From Arthrobacter ipis (GTDB taxonomy: Bacteria; Actinomycetota; Actinomycetes; Actinomycetales; Micrococcaceae), in contig NZ_JAAOXD010000002.1 in assembly GCF_014694315.1 (NCBI RefSeq), positions 62,001-126,000 on the forward strand: DNA of 64,000 nt, read 5' to 3'. A program made the translations under genes and the position numbers. Shown here piece by piece: positions 16,591 through 26,157 of this stretch (position 1 is its first letter; each line of letters opens with the position of its first letter). The notes below the pieces were generated by a model. It was given only the letters and a program-made list of their open reading frames with translations. It did not search any database and was not told the DNA's origin.

Positions 16591-16959
16591 ATGAGTGACG
16601 AGTTGTTAGCCGTACTGGACCCAAATCCGCTGTTGTTCCTTGTAGAAGATGCCGGAGCGGAAGTAGCCGGGGACTTCTTCCGCACCTATTTGCAGATGCT
16701 TCCACTGCGCACCGCTAAGATCGCCCGCGCGCTTCAAGCGGAGGACCAGGAGGTCGCACTGGATGCCGTGCTGAGCTTGCAATCCACGTCTCGGATGGTC
16801 GGGGCGCTGAGGCTTGCAGCTTTATGTGCTGAGCTTGAGGCTCAGATGCGGGACGGGACCGTCAGATGCTGGACGGCGGAAGTCCGGCTGGTAGAGCAGG
16901 AACTGCTGATTTTGGAATACGCGGGTACTCGCGCTTCCCGGTCCGCAGCAATTCATTAA
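16591..16959 (+). CDS. Hpt-like four-helix protein lacking the phosphorylatable histidine
   Basis: 122 residues from ATG 16591. The region LSLQSTSRMVGALRLAALC followed by AELEAQM follows the histidine-phosphotransfer pattern (HxLKGxSxxxGAxxLxxLCxxLE), but the position of the phospho-His is Leu. It may therefore be a structural decoy or inhibitor rather than a phosphotransfer protein. Divergent promoter region shared with the OmpR-type regulator suggests a common pathway. The longer frame upstream (from 16453) lacks a plausible start region. Confidence 0.65.
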   Translation: MSDELLAVLDPNPLLFLVEDAGAEVAGDFFRTYLQMLPLRTAKIARALQAEDQEVALDAVLSLQSTSRMVGALRLAALCAELEAQMRDGTVRCWTAEVRLVEQELLILEYAGTRASRSAAIH

Positions 16960-17205
16960 AGCCATTTATTGACCGCCTGAGGTGACAGTTATCACCGGAA
17001 CGTGAGATTTTTCGCACATGCGGCGGGTTATGAACTGCTAAATCCTTGATCATTTCTTGAGCGTTTCCGTAACTCTTCCTGCGTTTTGCGCTGAAAGAGT
17101 CTCTTGCGTGAAACCGACAAGCCGCAGTCAACGAGAAAAGTCTTTTCTAATCGCCTTCGCCCATGAAGCGTGTGTTCTTCCGGAAACCAGCCTGCGGGTT
17201 GTTCA

Positions 17206-18291
17206 ATGACGCCCCGGATGCGGCGCCGGGCGGAAGGGGGCGTGGTGACCGTACTGGTTCCGGCCCACAATGAAGCGGCTGGAATAGCGGAGACGCTGAG
17301 GTCGCTGCGGGTCCAAAGCTACCGCCCTGACCGGGTCATTGTCATTGCTGATAACTGCACGGACGGGACTGCGGACATCGCCTTCGCTGAAGGAGCCGAG
17401 GTCCTGAGGACAGCGGGCAACCAGGACAAAAAGGCGGGCGCGTTGAATTTCGCGCTAGAGCGCATCCTGCCGGAAACCGCAGCGGAGGACCTGATCCTCG
17501 TTCAGGACGCAGACTCCCAGCTCTCCCACAACTTTATTGAACGAGCCGTGGCACATCTGAAGGCCGATGACCTCCTTGGCGCGGTGGGAGGCATATTTCA
17601 GGGTGCGCCAGGATCCGGGTTCGTCGGCCACCTGCAGCGCAACGAGTACGCCCGCTACGCGCGGGACGTTGAGCGGCTCCACGGCAAATGCCTGGTGGTT
17701 ACAGGAACAGCGGCCCTGTTCAAAGCCCGGACCCTGACCGATGTAATGAATGCCCGTCTGGCCGGGTCACTGCCCCCAGGCAATGGGCGCGGCGGGGTGT
17801 ACGACACCTCAGTGCTGACCGAAGATAACGAACTCTCCTTCGCCCTGCTGACCCTTGGCTACAGGATCAAGTCACCGGCCGACTGCACGCTCGTCACCGA
17901 AGTTATGCCCACATGGCGTGAACTGTGGGCCCAGCGGCTGAGGTGGAAACGCGGGGCGGTGGAGAACTGCGTTCAGTACGGCTGGACAACGGTGACCAAA
18001 CCCTACTGGGGGCGCCAGGCCCTTTCCATGACAGGGGTACTAATCACGGCCCTCTACTTTGGCACGATCGCCTTTGCACTGGCCACGGGAAGCGGGCTGC
18101 ACATACATCCCTTCTGGCTCGCCGTGACCGGTGTCTTCGTGATCGAGCGCGTCGTGACCGTGCGCTACCGGGGATGGAAATACATGCTCGCCGCCGCCAC
18201 GATGTACGAGATGGTGATCGACCTGTTCCTGCAGGCGGTCCACGCGAAGGCCTACAGTGATGCACTCTTCAACAAAAAGAAAGTTTGGTAA
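17206..18291 (+). CDS. Membrane-associated family 2 glycosyltransferase
   Basis: About 361 residues (start ATG 17206; GTG 17170 possible). GT-A fold: VTVLVPAHNEAAGIAETLRS, the DXD-type VQDADS, acceptor motif TEDNEL and the processive-type RLRWKRGAVEN block, as in IcaA/NodC/cellulose-synthase-like enzymes. Three C-terminal membrane helices (about 275-360) anchor it, but the usual N-terminal helices are missing. It probably polymerises an extracellular hexosamine or hexose polysaccharide from UDP-sugars. A small LAFTG protein follows after 7 bases and a secreted GH16 enzyme faces it, consistent with an exopolysaccharide locus. Confidence 0.88.
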   Translation: MTPRMRRRAEGGVVTVLVPAHNEAAGIAETLRSLRVQSYRPDRVIVIADNCTDGTADIAFAEGAEVLRTAGNQDKKAGALNFALERILPETAAEDLILVQDADSQLSHNFIERAVAHLKADDLLGAVGGIFQGAPGSGFVGHLQRNEYARYARDVERLHGKCLVVTGTAALFKARTLTDVMNARLAGSLPPGNGRGGVYDTSVLTEDNELSFALLTLGYRIKSPADCTLVTEVMPTWRELWAQRLRWKRGAVENCVQYGWTTVTKPYWGRQALSMTGVLITALYFGTIAFALATGSGLHIHPFWLAVTGVFVIERVVTVRYRGWKYMLAAATMYEMVIDLFLQAVHAKAYSDALFNKKKVW

Positions 18292-18298
18292 CACACCT

Positions 18299-18472
18299 AT
18301 GTACAACAATTTCACCGCACCGGCTGCAGCAGGCATCGGCGGCAGCGCCCTGGCATTCACCGGCGCCGGCGACGCGCTTTGGCTGGGACTGGCCGCCTTC
18401 GCCATGGTGGCACTGGGAACCGCGATCAAGCGGATTGTCCCGGTCCGGCGCGAAGTCGGCCAGGACGCCTGA
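18299..18472 (+). CDS. 57-aa protein consisting of a LAxTG-type cell-wall sorting signal
   Basis: Starts at ATG 18299, 7 bases after the glycosyltransferase stop. After about 17 N-terminal residues comes LAFTGAGD, then a hydrophobic helix (ALWLGLAAFAMVALGTAI) and a basic tail (KRIVPVRR). This order (LAxTG, helix, positive residues) is the sorting signal of class E sortases, whose motif is LAxTG. There is no signal peptide or surface domain, so it may instead be a small membrane partner of the glycosyltransferase. Function unknown. Confidence 0.65.
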   Translation: MYNNFTAPAAAGIGGSALAFTGAGDALWLGLAAFAMVALGTAIKRIVPVRREVGQDA

Positions 18473-18493
18473 CCCTCCCCCAGTCAGGGGCCA

Positions 18494-20152
18494 CTACCGC
18501 ACCCGGGTTGTGGACGCCGAGAACCGCACCGAGGGGCCGTAGCCGGCAAGCGAGCCAGACACCCGGACCTTGAGGCTGTCTGCCCTGTCAGCGGTCACGA
18601 GGCGGTAGGTCCTGGCGGTGGCGCCAGGGATGGCCACGCCGCTGCGGAACCACTGGAACCGTAACGCCGTTCCCGGGGTCCACGCCCCGGTATTCGCCGT
18701 CAGGACATAACCGGTCCGCAGGATGCCGCTCACAGCCGGCACCGGTGCCACTAGGGTGCCAGCTGCCACCGCGGCGGTAGCAGCGGAGGTCTTCGCTGCC
18801 GCCCGGTAGCCGGGCTTGGTTCCCGTGACGCGGACGCTCATTCTCTTCCCCGCATCCGCGGCAGCCAGCCGGTAGGTGGCCGAGACGGCCCCCGCAACGG
18901 GGGTGCCGGCCCGGTACCACTGGTATCTGAAGACCGTCCCGGTGGTCCACGGGCCAGGGCGGACGCGTAGGACCGAGCCCACCTTCACCGTTCCGGTCAC
19001 GGAGGGTGCCGGCGCTGTGAGCGTGCCGGGGCCAACGGGGGCCGTCGGGTCCGAGTGCCGCGACACCACCTGCCCGCCCGCGGCCGCGCCCGTGGCGCGG
19101 ACGGCGATCGCCTTCCCCAGGTCCGCCGCCGTCAGCGCGTAAGTCCGGGTCGTCGCCCCGGCAACAGGGGTTCCGGCCCGGTACCAGCGGTAGGAGGTGC
19201 CGGGATCGGGGAGCCCGGTGGCGGTGGCCGTCATTGTCGCGCCGACGCTCGGTGTGCCAGCTATCACGGGAACGGGCGCAGCGGCGGTATACGACTCAAG
19301 GGCGGCCGCGGGTGCCGCGGGCGTGAAGCTGAAATCGCGGACAGTAACGGTTTCCGGTTTTACATGTGCGGGGTCCCCGCCGCCGCTGCCGACGACCCAC
19401 AGATTGAAATGGACCCGTTCGCGTGCCGGGACAGGGACGGTGGTACCCTCCTGCACTGTTCGCTTAAGGAGGGTACCGGAGTAGCCCTCCCCGGCGTACG
19501 TCTCAAAGGTCAGCTTTCCGGGCGCCCAGGTCATCCTGTGAGTGAGGACGGGGTCGGCCGTGACGGGAAAATCGACGGTGTTGTTGCCTTCACCCGGTGG
19601 TTTGCCAGCATCGAACCAGTATCCGTGGCCTTGGCTCACCGGCCACGACTGGCCATAGGCAGCCCCGCCTCCCCACGCCGATGCCTCACACAGATCGATC
19701 TCGTTGTATCCCGGCCCGGCCTCCGGATCGTAGGTGAACAGGCACCCCCAGACCACCTCCTTCTGAAGGCTGCTGATATCCTTCTCGACGGTGGTGCTGT
19801 AGGTCCCGTACCCGAATCCCTGGCGCGTTGACTGGAACTCGGCTCCTGAAGGGGCGCTTCCGCTAGGGTTCGAGATGCCCAACGTGACGAACCCGTTGCT
19901 GTCCGGGCCGCTCACGTTCGCCGGGTCAAATGACTTGTTGAACTGCGGCGCTCCATTCCAGGAGCGCTTTTCCCAGTTCTGGCCTTTCCAGCTGAAATCT
20001 CCCTGCGGCCCGGGATCAACGGCCGGAGAGACGGCAGCAGCCTCAGCGGCGGAGGACACACCCGGTCCGGAAATCACCAGAAGAGCGGCTCCGAGGCTGC
20101 CAAGGACCGCCCGCGCTTTTCCTGACCGCTGACGGATTCCTGTGTAGTCCAT
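18494..20152 (-). CDS. Secreted GH16-type beta-glucanase with three C-terminal repeat domains
   Basis: 552 residues. Signal peptide (about 1-38), a GH16 jelly-roll domain (about 45-285) with the intact catalytic motif EIDLCE at 151-156 (ExDxxE), then three Ig-like repeats of about 88 residues, each with a YRWYRAGTPVAGA / YQWYRAGTPVAGA / FQWFRSGVAIPGA block and a TYxLxxADxGKxxxVRxTG ending. Such repeats are often carbohydrate or cell-surface binding modules. Likely substrates are beta-1,3/1,4-glucans. It is convergent with the glycosyltransferase pair and may trim the polymer made there. Confidence 0.88.
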   Translation of the reverse strand: MDYTGIRQRSGKARAVLGSLGAALLVISGPGVSSAAEAAAVSPAVDPGPQGDFSWKGQNWEKRSWNGAPQFNKSFDPANVSGPDSNGFVTLGISNPSGSAPSGAEFQSTRQGFGYGTYSTTVEKDISSLQKEVVWGCLFTYDPEAGPGYNEIDLCEASAWGGGAAYGQSWPVSQGHGYWFDAGKPPGEGNNTVDFPVTADPVLTHRMTWAPGKLTFETYAGEGYSGTLLKRTVQEGTTVPVPARERVHFNLWVVGSGGGDPAHVKPETVTVRDFSFTPAAPAAALESYTAAAPVPVIAGTPSVGATMTATATGLPDPGTSYRWYRAGTPVAGATTRTYALTAADLGKAIAVRATGAAAGGQVVSRHSDPTAPVGPGTLTAPAPSVTGTVKVGSVLRVRPGPWTTGTVFRYQWYRAGTPVAGAVSATYRLAAADAGKRMSVRVTGTKPGYRAAAKTSAATAAVAAGTLVAPVPAVSGILRTGYVLTANTGAWTPGTALRFQWFRSGVAIPGATARTYRLVTADRADSLKVRVSGSLAGYGPSVRFSASTTRVR

Positions 20153-20495
20153 ACTTCAGCCCCTGGCATTCGGTAGCCCGGCTAACCCCAAGGGTCCCGT
20201 GGCTTTGCGTCACCGGCTCGCGCCGGTTTTGCCCTTATCGATGAGCGGTTGCCCACACGGTGAATCATGCCGAAACCATCCTCCGGTCCGACACAGGTTG
20301 ATTATCGAACGGCCCCTCTTCAGAAACACGCAATCTCAGCGCAGTAAACGCGCAGGATTGCCGCTGCGTCCCGGGACGGGGAGTGGCAACGGAAGGTTCT
20401 GTTCGGCCGCCCGCCCGGAGCCCTTGCGGGCGTTGGTCATCGAAAGGAGATTGCCGGTGTGCAGCCGGAGGAACTTCCGGGCCCGAAGCTACGCG
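20153..20495. other. Intergenic stretch before IS110 remnant, no recognisable gene
   Basis: Holds the GH16 upstream region. Open frames exist but show no family resemblance; it may include unrecognisable 5' parts of the degraded transposase next to it. Confidence 0.4.
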
Positions 20496-20791
20496 CTGAT
20501 GCTCTGTGACCTTCCAGGTGTTGGAACAGAAGTAGCCAGCCAGCTCCTGGTCACCGTCGGAGACAATCCCGACCGCACAGGAAACGAGGCCCAGTTCGCT
20601 GCCCTCGTTGGGTTGCGCCCATACCGGCATCCTCGGGCAAAACCACCCGCCACCGGCTCAGCAGAGGCGGTGACCGCAAACGCCCCAAGATTTCCCTCCC
20701 GGAACGGGACCTGTTCCGCAACGACGACCTCGCCACTGTCTACCGTCAGTGGCTGACCGAGCAAATAGCTAAAGTAAAGCTGATGGCCTAA
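20496..20791 (+). pseudogene. Remnant of an IS110-family transposase (C-terminal part, frameshifted)
   Basis: One phase reads LPGVGTEVASQLLVTVGDNP then NEAQFAALVG, the IS116/IS110/IS902 C-terminal domain; after about 20610 the homology moves to another phase, PIPASSGKTTRHRLSRGGDR, ending at TAA 20789-20791. The DEDD catalytic N-terminus is missing, so the element is dead. It marks an old insertion between the GH16 gene and the SDR locus. Confidence 0.8.
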
Positions 20792-20839
20792 GCAGCGGCA
20801 GGTTCTTTAATTCCAAGGCTGTATCAAGTGGGCGCCCCT

Positions 20840-21730
20840 CTATTGGGGGCTTTCCTGCCTTTCGAGCCTGATTTCCTCGGGGTGGCGTGCCGCGAGACTT
20901 CCGAGCAGGCGGAGAGCGTGGTCAGTGGAGGATCCCGGTTCGGCTGTGAAGCCAACGAATTGGAGCCCCGGATCGGTCATGAGCTGCATGGCTTCGTAAC
21001 TGAGATCGAGGTCGCCCACGTCCGGGTGACGGAAGAGTTTCTTGCCGGCGAGGTGGATCCGCACGTCATGGGCTTCCCAGAGGGCCGCGAACTCGCTGCT
21101 GCCGTTTGAGAGCTCGTCGATGAGGTTCCGGAGGGCACGATCGGAGGGCACGCGCCCTGATTCGGCGCGGAGCAGAGCGACAATTTGCTCGGCCGAGTCG
21201 TTCCATTCGCGGTAGGCAACCCTGCCCCGGGGATCGAGGAAAAGGAAACGGGCGAAGTTCACAGGCTCATGAGGCTCCACAAACATCTCAGAGAAGAGCG
21301 CACGCCCGAGTGTGTTGGTGGCAACGACGTCCATCCTCCCGTTCTGTACGATCGCGGGAAACGTCATCGCGTCCAGGATCTGCCGGGTGCCGGGACGGAT
21401 CGTCTGAGTGCGGGAGGCCGGCTTTCGTTGCGGTGTCCTCGTGCCCCGGTTCGCGGCCCGCACCAGGTCGTACAGGTGGGCGTGCTCGGCGTCGTCGAGC
21501 TTGAGAGCGCGGCTGATGCCGTCGAGGATGACGTCCGAGATACCTGACGCGTTGCCCCGTTCCAGGCGCACGTAGTACTCAACGCTCATTCCAGCGAGCA
21601 GGGCCACCTCTTCGCGGCGCAGGCCTGGCACCCGGCGGCGTCCTCCAAAGTCGGGGAGCCCGGCCTCTGCAGGGGTCAGCCGCGACCGGCGCGTAATGAG
21701 GAACTCACGGACGTTGGCGGCGACGGTCAT
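20840..21730 (-). CDS. MmyB-type helix-turn-helix transcriptional regulator
   Basis: 296 residues. XRE HTH at about 5-75 (RRVPGLRREEVALLAGMS, YYVRLERGN) and a MmyB-like domain at about 115-275 (DVVATNTLGRALFSEMF, ARFLFLDP). It is a paralogue of the regulator at 5923-6831. Divergent from the SDR gene at 21887, with about 155 bases between, and probably controls the SDR/AKR locus. The region just downstream carries the IS110 remnant. Confidence 0.9.
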   Translation of the reverse strand: MTVAANVREFLITRRSRLTPAEAGLPDFGGRRRVPGLRREEVALLAGMSVEYYVRLERGNASGISDVILDGISRALKLDDAEHAHLYDLVRAANRGTRTPQRKPASRTQTIRPGTRQILDAMTFPAIVQNGRMDVVATNTLGRALFSEMFVEPHEPVNFARFLFLDPRGRVAYREWNDSAEQIVALLRAESGRVPSDRALRNLIDELSNGSSEFAALWEAHDVRIHLAGKKLFRHPDVGDLDLSYEAMQLMTDPGLQFVGFTAEPGSSTDHALRLLGSLAARHPEEIRLERQESPQ

Positions 21731-21886
21731 GCTCTAAATCTACGCCGGGCAGCGACTTCCAGGGGGGCCCGCTTATTAACCCTATAGAGCAGGTCTGCCT
21801 CCGGCCTGTCAGTTCTCCTTTACTGGATCTATCAGGTCAATGGATGGGCAACGGGCCGGATCCGCAGAGCAGAAGGACATGCAGTC

Positions 21887-22729
21887 ATGGCAGAACAGAA
21901 CGTTTGGTTCATCACCGGGGCAAGCCGCGGGATGGGCGTCGACATCGCCCGGTCCGCTCTGGCCGCAGGGCACTCGGTCGTCGCCACCGGCCGCGACGCG
22001 GCCCGGGTCGCGTCAGCAGTTGGAGCTCATGAGGACCTGCTCACTCTCACGCTGGACGTCACTGATCCAGCCGCGGCAGAAGCCGCCGTCAAGGCTGCGG
22101 TGGACCGCTTCGGCTCCATCGACGTGCTGGTCAACAACGCCGGGAACTTCTACGCCGGGTTCTTCGAGACCCTTAGCCCCGAGCAGATCCGGGCACAGAT
22201 GGAGACGAACTTCTTCGGTCCCCTGAACGTGACCCGCGCCGTCCTGCCAGTCCTGCGCGGTCAACGCTCAGGCCAAATCCTCACGGTAACCTCGACCGCG
22301 GGGTTTGTCGGCGGTTCGTTCACATCGGCCTATGCAGCGTCGAAATTCGCACTCGAAGGCTGGATGGAGTCGCTGAGCGCGGAGGTTGCGCCGTTCGGCA
22401 TTGAAACGATGGCCGTCCAGCCCGGTTTCTTCCGCACCGAACTGCTGGTCGAAGGCTCCTCGACGATCTGGCCGGAAGTACAGATCGAGGACTATGCCGA
22501 GGAAGCAGCTTCCACCATCGCGGATTGGAAGAGCATGAACGGACAGCAGGGCGGCGACCCGGCAAAACTGGCCGACGCGCTGGTCATGCTCTCCGACCGA
22601 GGCAGCCTGCCCGCGCGCTTTGTCGCGGGCGCCGACGCCATGGGCGCCATCGAGCAGAAGCAAGCCGCCGTCCAGGAACAGATCGAAACGAACCGTGCGC
22701 TCTCCGCGGCACTGTCCTACGACTCCTAA
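21887..22729 (+). CDS. Short-chain dehydrogenase/reductase
   Basis: 280 residues, classical SDR: Rossmann TGxxxGxG as ITGASRGMG, NNAG (VNNAGNFYAGFF), catalytic Ser in VTSTAG and the YAASK Tyr-Lys pair. NADP+ preference is suggested by Arg following the Gly motif and by TGRD. Substrate unknown. It opens a run of redox genes (SDR, broken OYE, aldo/keto reductase) facing the MmyB-type regulator. Confidence 0.93.
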   Translation: MAEQNVWFITGASRGMGVDIARSALAAGHSVVATGRDAARVASAVGAHEDLLTLTLDVTDPAAAEAAVKAAVDRFGSIDVLVNNAGNFYAGFFETLSPEQIRAQMETNFFGPLNVTRAVLPVLRGQRSGQILTVTSTAGFVGGSFTSAYAASKFALEGWMESLSAEVAPFGIETMAVQPGFFRTELLVEGSSTIWPEVQIEDYAEEAASTIADWKSMNGQQGGDPAKLADALVMLSDRGSLPARFVAGADAMGAIEQKQAAVQEQIETNRALSAALSYDS

Positions 22730-22740
22730 GGAAACACCTA

Positions 22741-23487
22741 TGACGATACTGACCGACCCACTGACTCTCGCCACGGGTTCCGTGCTGCAGAACCGGTTCG
22801 CTCTCGCCCCACTGACCAACCAGCAGAGCTACGAAGACGGCACTGCTTCAGAGCATGGCCTCCACTGGTGCGAGCAACTCGCCGCTGGCGGATATTCAAT
22901 GCTCACCACTGCCGCTGCCAACGTGCAGCCAAACGGCAAGTCATTCGCCGGCCAACTTGGCATATTCAACGACCACCACATCCCCGGCCTCTCAGCCATG
23001 GCAGAAATCGCGCACCGCCACGGAGCACTCGCGTCCGTCCAGCTGCACCACGGCGGTGCATTCGCCCGCCAGGACCTCATCGGATCCGGGACGCTCCTTG
23101 GACCCTCCGAGGACGAGCGCATCAGTGGTGGACTACCTCGACCTGGTCGTCCGCAGCCTTGACACTCGGGTTGAGGTCGGTCTGAACACCGGCGAGCTGC
23201 TTGTCGATCTCTTCACAGATCTACCAAGAGGCACAACCCTGGTGGGTGTTTCCAGGGACCTCATGAGCTCCGCCGCCGCCCAACGGGCCCTCGATCACGG
23301 CAGTGACTTCGTCTTTGTCGCCAGCGGCGCTGTAGTGCACCACGACTTCCCACAGCGAGCCCTGGCGGACCAAGCCTACGAGACCCCCCGCCCGCCGCTC
23401 CCGGCTTCATTCTTCCGGGACCAGGGACGAAGCCCGGCCTTCGTCGACTATCTCGAAGAATCCCTGGCCTTCGTTGAAGCCCAGTAG
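22741..23487 (+). pseudogene. Old yellow enzyme (NADH:flavin oxidoreductase), internally deleted
   Basis: From ATG 22741 (AAGGAAA ribosome binding site) the first 125 residues match the OYE N-terminus (LQNRFALAPLTNQQSYEDG, QLHHGGAFARQD). After about 23125 the homology jumps, in another phase, to the OYE C-terminus (RALDHGSDFVFVASGAVVHH, then DFPQRAL). Roughly 150-200 residues of the barrel, including substrate residues, are missing, and the first frame ends at 23162. Clearly non-functional as an OYE. Confidence 0.82.
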
Positions 23488-23523
23488 CAACACCGCACAC
23501 CTCTTATCGAAAGGGAACACCCA

Positions 23524-24504
<981 letters not shown>

Positions 24505-24634
24505 TCCGAAGAGTCAGGGCACGACCCCCACTTGATTTTTGGGGCCGAACGTCAGCCCTCGAAGTGCAAGGCCTAGGGGACGGGCGGAGCGGACGACGGC
24601 GGCACTCACCCTAAGGGCGGAGCGGAGCTGAGAA

Positions 24635-24970
24635 CTACTCCCCGAGTGGCCACACCGGCCTGATCTCGATTTTTCCGAATTTGGCCATGGGGTGCTTGGA
24701 CGCCACTTCGATCGCCTCGTCGAGATCGGCACATTTGATGATGTCGTAGCCCGCGATCCACCCCTGCGTCTCCGCAAACGGCCCGTCCGAGACCACTACT
24801 TCTCCCCCGCGAACCGTCACAGTGGTCGCCTCCTCAACAGGACGCAGCCTGTCCCCGTGCAGGGCCACACCGCGGCTTTCCATCTCGGCCCCCCATTCCT
24901 CAATATTGTCCTCGGCGGCCACATACTTCGGCGCTGTGGGATCGGTACAGATGAAAAGCATGTATTCCAC
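24635..24970 (-). CDS. YCII-related (DGPF) domain protein
   Basis: 111 residues with the YCII/DGPF signature: MEYMLFICTD at the start, VVSDGPFAETQGWIAGYDII in the middle and HPMAKFGKIEIRPVWPL at the end. Dimeric ferredoxin-like fold. Such proteins often lie beside ECF sigma factors, but none is present. Function unknown. Convergent with the aldo/keto reductase. Confidence 0.9.
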   Translation of the reverse strand: MEYMLFICTDPTAPKYVAAEDNIEEWGAEMESRGVALHGDRLRPVEEATTVTVRGGEVVVSDGPFAETQGWIAGYDIIKCADLDEAIEVASKHPMAKFGKIEIRPVWPLGE

Positions 24971-25076
24971 GGGTGACTCCTTCTAACTGACTTCGATCGG
25001 ATACCCGCAAGATACCCCAGCCGGGGAAGTTCGACGGCGGTACTCGCCAGAACTTGTCCGCCCAGGAAACAGCCGG

Positions 25077-25126
25077 GTGAGGACGCGTTGGAAAAAACCC
25101 GACAGGAAGTGAGGACGCGTCGATGG
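25077..25126 (+). repeat. 32-bp-period repeat, GTGAGGACGCGT core (two copies)
   Basis: GTGAGGACGCGTTGG at 25077 and GTGAGGACGCGTCGATGG at 25109 are exactly 32 bases apart. Same core and period as at 13673-13798 (other strand) and 35719-35766. The IS30-derived element begins two bases downstream. Confidence 0.7.
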
Positions 25127-25127
25127 C

Positions 25128-25308
25128 GGATTCCAGTGGTCGTTGCAACACGCGTCCTATGCTGCTGATTCTTCCAGAATTTGCTGGAGGGCTTGTGCGG
25201 GGGTTTTCCAGCCGAGTGCACCCGCACAACCTCACGCAACACCTCAGGCCGACCAAAACGTCCCACAACAACACCAATCACTCAGGTGTTGCAACGACCC
25301 CTTGAACC
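25128..25308. mobile_element. MITE-like miniature derivative of an IS30-family element (181 bp)
   Basis: The ends carry inverted repeats sharing a perfect 14-bp core, GGTCGTTGCAACAC at 25138-25151 and its complement at 25286-25299. Inside, on the minus strand, the last 19 codons of an IS30-type transposase survive. The combination of both termini with a tiny coding remnant indicates a deletion derivative that could still be moved in trans. It lies inside a cluster of GTGAGGA repeats (25077-25345). Confidence 0.65.
25157..25216 (-). pseudogene. IS30-family transposase C-terminal fragment
   Basis: Twenty codons reading LGWKTPAQALQQILEESAA then TAG. LGWKTPAQAL is the conserved C-terminal tail of IS30-family transposases. 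No other part of the gene remains. Confidence 0.7.
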
Positions 25309-25331
25309 TGCCGATAAATAACCGGCGAAAA

Positions 25332-25345
25332 GTGAGGAAGCGTTG
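25332..25345 (+). repeat. GTGAGGAAGCGTTG repeat core, single copy
   Basis: One more copy of the core on the far side of the miniature element. The element may have inserted into a repeat array. Confidence 0.6.
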
Positions 25346-25370
25346 ATGACGCGGGGTTCTGAATGAAGAG

Positions 25371-25829
25371 CTATGGGTTGACGGTGGCTCTCACGACTGA
25401 GAAGAGCCTGAAGTAGTTCGGGCACACGCTCAATTTCTCATCAGCCGGAACACGCGCACCGTCCAGGGCCACGTTGTTCCCAGCGGACAGGGGTGAACCA
25501 TCCGGCAGAGCAAGTGATTCGCCCTTGAAAATGGTGCCTTCCGGGAAGACCAGCGTTGTTGTTTCTCCGTCACGGGTGCGTACCACGATGCATCCGGCCC
25601 CATCCGCAGCAAGGCTGCCGATGAGCTGGCCGCTCTCCTCGGGAGCGGACGACACCCCTGCATGCACCACGGCCTTCTTACCTCCCGCACTTTGCACCAC
25701 CGCCGTCGGCATTTCCTGCTGTGACGGCGGCGCAGCCGACGTGGCTTCGGGTTCCGCGCGCGGCGCCGAACATGCTGCAAGCGATAGTGCGATCGCGGTA
25801 ACTCCGCCGAAGGCAGCCCGGTGCATCAT
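25371..25829 (-). CDS. Putative lipoprotein (152 aa)
   Basis: Begins with two consecutive ATG codons and a type II signal peptide (AFGGVTAIALSLAACSAP) whose lipobox LAAC puts the lipidated Cys at residue 20. A Ser/Pro/Gln-rich linker leads to a compact domain of about 85 residues (IVVRTRDGETTTLVFPEG, DGSPLSAGNNVALDG) that contains two further Cys. No family recognised; probably exported and anchored to the membrane. GGGGG precedes the start. Confidence 0.8.
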   Translation of the reverse strand: MMHRAAFGGVTAIALSLAACSAPRAEPEATSAAPPSQQEMPTAVVQSAGGKKAVVHAGVSSAPEESGQLIGSLAADGAGCIVVRTRDGETTTLVFPEGTIFKGESLALPDGSPLSAGNNVALDGARVPADEKLSVCPNYFRLFSVVRATVNP

Positions 25830-26157
25830 CGTGGCCCCCTAACATCTCGACGCCGATCCCTGGCCTCAGCTTAGGGCAGCGTGAGGAACGTGGTTGGTAC
25901 TGCCAACGGTGACATCAGCCTTTTTCCAAGGTCCGTTATACAAAGTAGTTGCCTTGGGGAACCACCGCAGAAGCTAACCCACGGGGACAGGGAGGTTCCC
26001 GCGTCTGGATCTGGTCTCGGAATCCGTATTGGGGTTGACAGGGGCGGTGGCTGACTTGGCTTGCGCCCCATGCCGGGCGGGCCCGTTGCTGGCCCAAAGA
26101 GGACTCCTCTCGCCCGACGGCGCATTCGCGGCGACATCTACGGCGCTTGGTGAAGGT

